Shown in pieces: positions 49,080-64,000 of a DNA stretch of 64,000 nucleotides; position 1 is the first letter of the stretch; every line of letters begins with the position of its first letter. The DNA lies in contig CM067566.1 of NCBI GenBank assembly GCA_034336665.1, positions 17,776,330 to 17,840,329 of the forward strand, written 5' to 3'. Origin of the DNA: Luscinia megarhynchos. Lineage: Eukaryota; Chordata; Aves; Passeriformes; Turdidae. Both the position numbers and the translations under genes were made by a program. The notes under the pieces were generated by a model. That model was not told the origin of the DNA and did no database searches. It saw only the letters and a list, made by a program, of their open reading frames with translations.

Positions 49080-50479
49080 GAGAACTAAGAAGATTAAATA
49101 GATTGGGCAACAGCTGAAAGACATCAAAACGACCCATTTTTAATAAGCTCATTAGCTGTTTTCCTTCAATGTAATCTGTGTATTTCCTTGTTTTCTTGAA
49201 TTCCTAGGTATATTTTACCCTTCTTTTTTGTCTAATCAATAGCCAATTCCACCTATTAGATTAAAACCCCAGGTCTCCAAAAACAATAGCTACCAAGTTT
49301 TACCCCAGAATCTCTTTTTATTATATTACTTACTTTGAGTGTGTTTCTCTTTAAACATTATGACATTGATATCCCGAACATATTTTAGGAGTAGAACAAA
49401 CTATTTCAATAGTTTTGTCACAAAATATTTGAGAGAACGCAAGTCTGGGAAACCAGCAGAGGTTCCTTTAAATGGAGATTAACAGCATACTGTCTGTAAT
49501 GATTTAGGCCTAATTTTATTCAACTCAATACAACATCAGCTGCAATATTAAACAGCAGTATAGGTGCAAGCTAGACTAGACTAGACACTCATTTGTCACA
49601 GGCCTAGCACAAACACAGCACCTCACTTTTTTTAAAAGGAAGTCTTGTTTAAAAATCAATTTCATTTTTCAGATCAAAAGTACACATGCATACAAAAGTA
49701 TCTGTTTTACCTGTTCTAGTACTTCCTAGGAAAGGATGGAACAATGCATTATTTAGGTTTCATTCTAGAAAAGTGTGCTGTTAAATTCAATACAATTTAC
49801 CTTTAGCACCTCAGTCTCACTCATATGTATTAAAAGTGAAGTCTTAAACTCTACTTTTCACAAATACAATTTCCTTTTCCATGTAATTTGTAATGGCAGA
49901 GCTATGTTTCTTATTGACTTTGTATAATTCTGAAGCATACTCAAAAGAAAAATAAATGCTACAGAAACATACACTTAGCTCTTCATTTTCAGGGAAGGAC
50001 AAGAACTGGAATAACCCCAATTACAAAGAAAATGTTTCCTTAGACCATTGATATCAGCGACAAGCCACCTTTAAGTGGTTACATACTACTGTGACTGAAT
50101 TCAATTCTGAGATATTAGTGAGCTGAAATATTTGTCCTTTGAAGTTGTTTCTACAGAGTATGCTTGTTGGCACACACCTTGGTAAAGAATTTTAGGGTCA
50201 ACACTGTGGGGAAATACACAGTGAAGCTATGGCTCCAGAGTGATCTGCCAGCTGCTACATTTTCCTGCTCATTCCTGGTCTGCACTATTCCACCACAGCT
50301 GACCAAGCCCATTCTTGCTTCCACTCTCTAAGTGGCCTGCCAGGTCGCTGAGCAGGAAAGAATTTAGAATGGGCTCAGGCAGGCACCAAGGTTGACACAA
50401 GGGAGCAAGAAAGTACAAATGGGAGGCAGCTTAAATCACTCCTCTGAAACCCTGGCTTCCAAGCAATACCAGTGCCTGT

Positions 50480-50545
50480 AAATCCAGGGGTGGTTGGACC
50501 AGCTGATCTCCAGAGGGCCCTTTCACCTCAACCATTCTGTGATGT
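50480..50545 (+). mobile_element. Short CR1 3'-end fragment
   Basis: GTTGGACCAGCTGATCTCCA followed by GAGGGCCCTTTCACC and ACCATTCTGTGATG is the 3' terminus of CR1. Only the last 60 bp or so are present. It lies in a DHX15 intron, antisense to the gene. Confidence 0.85.
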
Positions 50546-51589
50546 TTTTCAGAGTATGGGGAATGAGCTTCCACAGAAATCACAGGATTATACAAAGTGT
50601 GTCTTGGAAGTGGGTTCATTTTTTAATGAGTAGTGGTAGCTAGCAAGATCCTACAGAACATACCTGAAAACCCTGAGATCACCAAAGAACTACGCTACCT
50701 GAACTTTAAAAGAATGGGCAAGTGCCAAGCCAGCTCATGTATCGCTGCAACAGATTACTGTGTAGCCCCAGAAAGCCCACATGGCTGATGATTTAAAGAC
50801 AAATATACTATTCTTATCAACATGACAAACCCAAATGAAAACAGTGGCACATACCACCAAAGGAAAATACTTCACTTCAAGTTCTCACCACAACTTTAAT
50901 AAGAATTATGCACTCTCCTCTGAAATTTTAAGTATGCTTGTGCTTATTTATTAGCTATCATGTCATTGAACCTAGAGGGCGAAGTCAGGGTCTCCAATCA
51001 AACATTAATACACAATCCAAATGCAACTGTAAGGTCAAAAGCAGGAACAGTATCACAAGATTCAGCCCTTTTAGATTTAGGGCTATACATTGTGGCATGC
51101 TAGTCTTGACAGACAGTTCAAAGAAATTATTGGTCCTTCTTCTGACAAAAGAATGATAGCATGCACCAAAGGAACCCTGGCAGTTGCCTTGATTCCCAAA
51201 ATTTCTGCTTGCAGCACATGCAAGAGTGTTTCTGAATGTATTAAAAAGTTTTACACCACTCTTCTGCATTCTTCAAGAGCAAAATGAATACTATTAAATG
51301 CACCAGTGACTACCTTTGTGTCACAGGCTTATTTTATTACTGTTCTATTATTGGAGGAGCTTGATTATGTAAAGACTTGAAAATATACATAATTCCATAC
51401 AAGAAATAAGCACCAAAGCTGAGTAGCATCAGGAATGAGATTTTAATTAGAAGGCAACTCATCTGAATTCTTGTACAGTTTTAGTCATTTAAATTTATCC
51501 TCTGTAGTGACCATGATATATGACTTGGTCAAACACAGGGTATATATCTCCCAAGAAAGATTCTAAGCTTAATCTGTATACCTTTCTAA

Positions 51590-52135
51590 CCAAGAGGGCG
51601 AATGGTATCCTGGGGTGCTTTAGGAAGAGCACTGCCTGCAGGATGAGTGTTCCTCTACTCAGCCTTAGTGAGATCCACCTGAAGTTTTCAGATCTGGGCT
51701 CCTCAGTACAAGGGAGACATGGTGCTCCTGGAGTAGGTCCACAGAAGGGCTATAGAAATCATTAAAGGACTGGAGCATCTCTGTTACAATGAAAGGCTGA
51801 GGGAGCTGGGCCAGTTCAGCCTTGAGAAGAGAGACATCATCAGTATCTGAAGGGAGGAGTCAAGCTCTTTTCTGTGGTGCCAAGCAGTAGAAGCAAGAGA
51901 GAGAAACAGATTGAAGTTCCATTTAAACTTCATGACGAAGAACTTCTTTGCTGTGCAGTGACAGAGCACTGAACAGACTGCCCAGAGTTTCTGGTTTCCC
52001 TCAACGGAGCTATTCCAGAACTGTCTGAACACAATCCTGTGCCATGTTCTCTAGGATGACTGTTTGAACAGGGAGGTTGGATCAGATAATCCAACTGTTG
52101 TCCCTTCCAACCTGATCCATTTTATGATTTGAAAA
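51590..52135 (+). mobile_element. CR1 LINE 3' part
   Basis: A degraded CR1 copy on the plus strand with the phrases GGTGCTCCTGGAGTAGGTCC, AAAGGCTGAGGGAGCTGGGC, AGTTCAGCCTTGAGAAGAGA, ATGACGAAGAACTTCTTTGC and ACAGACTGCCCAGAG. It ends with GTTGGATCAGATAATCCAAC and CCCTTCCAACCTGATCCATT. The ORF2 remnant is broken by stops. It lies antisense in a DHX15 intron. Confidence 0.93.
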
Positions 52136-55100
52136 CACAGGACTTGCTCCCACTTTTAAATTCTGATTAAAATGTTCAACTATCAGTTCTTGTTCAGTCT
52201 CCAATACTAGACTGAAAATACAATGATAAAGACCTAGATTGCTTTTGACAACTGATTAAAAAAATCACTAAGAGGAAGATGACCCATCCTTAAGATATTG
52301 TCATTTGCTTGCCTTTTCCAATTTGTTTCCTTAGCTTGCTTTCTGTAGCATAACTAGTTTTTACTTAGTCTTAACCACAGTTACTTCAACTACTATTAAC
52401 ACCTTAAAGATTCTAAGCACTTTTCAATGGATATCAGGGATAAGCCTCCATTAAGGGGTTACTTGTTCTTGTTACTTACTTTGATCCCCAGCTAACACTA
52501 AGTTATAGTATTTATCCTATTTATATTTTTGCTAAAGTATGCTTAGTTACTTAACAAAAGTAAGAGAAATAATCTGTACCTAGTTCTGGAACTTTATTAC
52601 CAACTTCCAAATATATTACAGTACGACAAGCCAATTCCTCTCCCTTTCTAAGACAGGCTATGTTCAGAACAAAATAATTGAGAAATCAGTATTTTTCTTT
52701 ATGCAAAGATTACCCTTGCTGTATTTTACATATTCTTTGCATATTCTGATGTGCAATACAGAAAGTAATTTTTAAAGTTTTGCATTATAAGAACTAGAAG
52801 AAATCTGTGGCACAGCACAACAATTTAAAAAGACATTCAACTTCTTGTCAATATCTGTCTTTCCAGAAGTTTTACTATACACAGAACTGTTGACAGCTTT
52901 AAATTGTTTTACTACTCACTTTGCTTGTCTATGGCAGATTTACTGGAATTCAAATTTGCATTTAAATATGAAGGGTAAAGAGATGATTCATCTCCAGCAG
53001 AAATTCCACATTTATCTGTCTCTGACACACAACTGAAGGCAGGTAAACATACAGTATTTAGTCCTGATTACATAACCAGTACTATTACAATAGTCAGTAC
53101 AAGCCTAAACTGTCTGACCTAAACCACAGGCCTTGGTTAGTACAGAAAATTCAACAGTGAAATTTTAAGACTCGTTTTAGGACAGCAGGCAATACAAGGT
53201 ATAAACAATGCAACAAATTAGAAGTATTTCAAGACAATGGCTGTTACTGCTTTTTCCACTCCACATTGCCTTTTTAAATTTTGCAAGTGCCCACACTTGG
53301 ATTTCCACACATCCTGTACTAACAGGACAAAGGATGATGTATGCATTTCATTACTAAGGTTTTTCTGAACAAGAACCCCCAAATGCTACAGCCTGAATAT
53401 TAGTTTGAAGAAAGGGGGTGTAATGTGCATACAGACTACAATTATAAGTACTTCAGCTACTGGTAAAAAACATCTGAGCATTTCAAAATTTTCAACTGAA
53501 GATTTCTTAAAGCAATGTGGAATTCATCACAGAAGGTTCAGAGTCAAGGTCAAATAGGTACCACACTGTCATAGAGGTTTTAAAGAGTTGAAGAAACTCA
53601 AACTAAAATGGACTGAAACACTTTGAAGCAGAAGAGTCACAGCTGAAAAGGCTTCCACTCCAAACAGTTTCATCAGGTCTGCCATAGCTATCTCTTGATA
53701 CATCCCAAAAATTAAAATTAGGCATTTTGGGTAAGGGAGGCAGTAAACAATCTACTGACCATGGAAGCCCAAGGAGACCTCTGGACAGACTTTAATTTTC
53801 ATCTGCATGAGCCTACTTACTACTCCATTCACAGCAAAAATACTAAGATCTTTAACTCCTAAGATGCAGAGACCAAAAATCTACTAGCCCCAACACTGAT
53901 GAAGCTCCCCATGCAGAAGAATAGTATTTTCTAACACAAAACACCAATTAGAGGAAGAGTTTCACTCCAAGTAACATGAAACAAAACTGAGAGCACACCA
54001 ACTTTCAAGTACATGGCCTCCCCACAGGTCCAATTAAGTGAAAGAAGGAATGGGGTATAGTGCCAAAAAAAAGTGCAGCTGTGGCACTCAGACCTGCCTG
54101 GGGCCCAAAATGGAATGCCAGCTAGAACTGTTGTCTTTCAAAGCATTTACAGAATTAAAGGTATAGGTGGGAATGTGTTCTGAAGCATTTGCCAAGAAAT
54201 ATGCAGAAAACATGCCCCAAATTCAAGGACTGAACACTGTTACAGCCTCCTTGTCTCGAAAGGTTACAGCAAGTGGGGCTTTAGAACCATTTAATTATTT
54301 AAGAGCAGCCACCAGCCTTAATCTCCCATTTGCATTACACTGAAATGCAGTTGCTGACATTGATAGTTCTGTATTCTGAAAACCCAGGAAGATGTTTCTG
54401 CTGCAGACAGACTGGCTGAGCCCTGGAGACAGCACTTGGCAGAGGCGGTTTAAGGCCAGGGTGCCCAAGTCTGTGTCCCAGTTCGGGTGTGTAAGTGCAC
54501 TGCTTGTCAGGCCCGTGCCATCCTCGCCTGCACAGCATTGACCAATTGGCAAGCATTTGTGTTTGTTTACCACGAGAGTGCAGCCCAAGGACAAAATTAG
54601 GAAATGTCATGGGCACTGGTCAGCCTCTTAAAGACAACAAGATTGTGCTCTCCAGAAGCGAGATATCAGGCTGTAGCAGAGATGTTGCAGAGATGTGTCA
54701 AATGCTTTTTTTTTTTGCTATGAAAAGCAGTATCACAACAGTCTAGAGTCAATGAGAAGGAAGATTCACTTTGTATCTGCAAGAACCAGCAAAGAGACTG
54801 TAGCATTCCTAAGGATGAATGCTGAAGAGAAAAATCACAGGATGGGACTAAGGGCAGAAAAAACCAAAACCAAAAACACACCAAAACCAAACACAAAAGT
54901 AACAAAAACAAACCCAAGCAGCCTGCATTCTAGCTTGGGGCATGCTTAACCTGAAATGCAAAGCATGCAGGTGGCAGCAGTGGAGATTGGCTTCCATAGC
55001 ATCCTGGCTCAAGTGGAAAATGCATTTCAAACAGTATGCATACTGAGATTACAGAAGTGCTCCAGTACTCGTAGTATCTGACCCATGTAATTGAAAAGTA

Positions 55101-55437
55101 AAATACAAATATGGAAAAATATACAAAAGAAAATACTTTCTCTGTAAAGATCACATATTTTTCATATTTACATACCACTGTACTTCCCCTTTTGGTATCA
55201 GATTACAAGTAACTTTAGAACTACATATTCTGCAGTTACTTTGGAATGTTTTATGTAGTTACTTCATGAATGGTCATGCCAGAAAGGAGATTTTGATACA
55301 CTGGTAAAACTGGCTAGAACTGTTTTTTCCATTTGACTAAAGAATGTGCTACTCGAGCCATCACCTAGCAACCTGACAAAGACTACATGGCAGCATAGTT
55401 AGCCACATGTAATTTAAATAATATGTATTAAGCTTTA

Positions 55438-62720
<7,283 letters not shown>

Positions 62721-64000
62721 CTATTGCAGAGTAGGGGCAGAGAAGGTAAAAGAATAAACAATGCTCATGGATAGGACAACTATCCAAGCTGCTTTAAACT
62801 TATTTTTTAAACATAGCTTCTGCACAAGTTGTATGTATGTGAAAATTTTAAAAAGCTGACTACAAAAGACTTTAGAGAGCTTCAAATACAACATCAACTC
62901 CCGTTAACATCTGTTAACATCACCTCCTGCCAGGCTCCCTGTTCTTAAAGTATTTTTAGGTAAGATTTTCATGATAAAAGGAATGTCTCCAATTTGTTCT
63001 ACAGAGTGCTAAACACTCACGATGCTCAAAAATCCCATTAAAATCTTGCCTTGATATAGCTATGAGGTTGAATAATCATATTCTAGAGATGAGAAAAATC
63101 TAACATCAATGTTTTATGCAATTGTAAAGATCAGCCTGATGACAAAACAAAATTGTATTTCAAGGATACATACAGACTATCACAGTACAAAATATCTGCT
63201 GCATTTACTGTAAAAATTCCACTGCAGTCATACCTAAACAGCAGCCCTAGCCAACTCAATAGGGCTCAGGGAGAAGGAATACAAAGGCAGTAGTCAAACA
63301 GTTTCACCTGAAGACATTCTCAGTCCTTGTTTTAAGACCTTTCTGGTGTATTTCAGTGTAAAATACATAGAGAAACCTTAGTTCTTATACTAGAAGACCA
63401 CCTTCCATAAAAAGAACTAGCTGTGAAAAAAGTTCAGCCTTAATGGTGATTGAAATTCGTACATAAAAACACATAATCTATACTCACATTCTACTGTGTG
63501 TCTTGTCTCATTCTGCACAAATTAAAAAGCCTAACAGTGTACCACTATTAAAGGAAAAGACTAAGAAACCAAGTTATAAAGAAAGCTACATTTAGTGAAA
63601 AAACCAAATGAAGACAATGAGATTCATATTTTATTTTATGCAGTTATTGGGTTGACTGTAGGAAAGCTACTTCAGTGCCTCTGAACACCCTATGATGTTC
63701 CAAGAACCACAATACAAGCTTGATTACAATCTTCAGGGCTGCAAGAGTACATGATAAATACTGACATGCAACAGCAGGGATCATTTCTTCTCATTTTAGT
63801 GCTGGAGTTTTCCACGGCAACTTAAAAAAAGAGGAGGCTTCTGGAACCACTTTTATTTACTTTCATACAATTTGTTTTACTTGAGTATCCTCAAGCACAG
63901 AGACACAGTATGAAACTACCCTTCCTAAAGTATCTAGAAAAACTATATTCCAAGTCTAACACAAAATTCTCACATTTCTTTCTTTTTTTAAAATAAAATT
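62721..64000 (-). other. DHX15: DHX15 intron, running off the window
   Basis: Intron sequence upstream of the motif VI exon. I looked for the preceding exon, which should encode the motif V region (STNIAETSLTIDG), and did not find it on the minus strand before the window edge. Confidence 0.8.

Noticed and set aside
53544..53552. TCAAGGTCA, a perfect ERR-alpha response element in a DHX15 intron
   Set aside because: Attractive because PGC-1alpha coactivates ERR-alpha, but a 9-mer is expected by chance roughly once in two such windows. No supporting context.
62721..64000. Search for one more upstream DHX15 exon (motif V region)
   Set aside because: No minus-strand frame encodes the expected motif V residues before the window edge.

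Overview
This looks like a window of bird nuclear DNA. Most of it is AT-rich non-coding sequence carrying CR1 LINE fragments, which are the typical avian interspersed repeat. A tRNA-Ile-derived SINE with a CR1-like tail (14.4 kb) and an ERVL-type solo LTR (36.1-36.7 kb) resemble families I know from songbirds, so a passerine is the most likely source. That assignment is inference.

Only two protein-coding loci can be supported, both on the minus strand. On the right (about 46.37 kb to the window edge) is the 3' half of DHX15, the DEAH-box splicing and ribosome-biogenesis RNA helicase. Seven exons are readable with exact splice sites. They encode the last 350 residues, from just before helicase motif VI to the stop codon, followed by a 3' UTR of about 450 bp and an AATAAA signal. 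The 5' exons lie beyond position 64,000.

The second locus is a CpG island of about 3 kb (30.85-33.88 kb). It contains a short minus-strand coding first exon (32,524-32,610, 29 codons) with a strong Kozak start and a strong splice donor. From its position just downstream of DHX15 on the same strand, I infer that this is the distal, brain-type alternative promoter and first exon of PPARGC1A (PGC-1alpha). In mammals that promoter lies several hundred kb upstream of the canonical one, near DHX15. Everything to its left (1-32.5 kb) would then be the first intron of the extended PPARGC1A locus.

Layout: 1-30.8 kb, repeat-poor intron-like DNA with an ancient CR1 (2.5-3.3 kb), an old CR1 piece (6.0 kb), the tRNA-SINE (14.4 kb), two CR1s (16.2-17.4 kb) and a few transcription-factor motif clusters. 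30.85-33.88 kb, the CpG island, with a GC-rich minisatellite (33.18-33.57 kb). 33.9-46.4 kb, the intergenic interval between the distal promoter and the DHX15 3' end, with the solo LTR, a CR1 and a palindromic homeodomain/E-box-like element. 46.4-64 kb, DHX15 with intronic CR1 and MIR relics. No rRNA gene, functional tRNA gene or CRISPR array was found.
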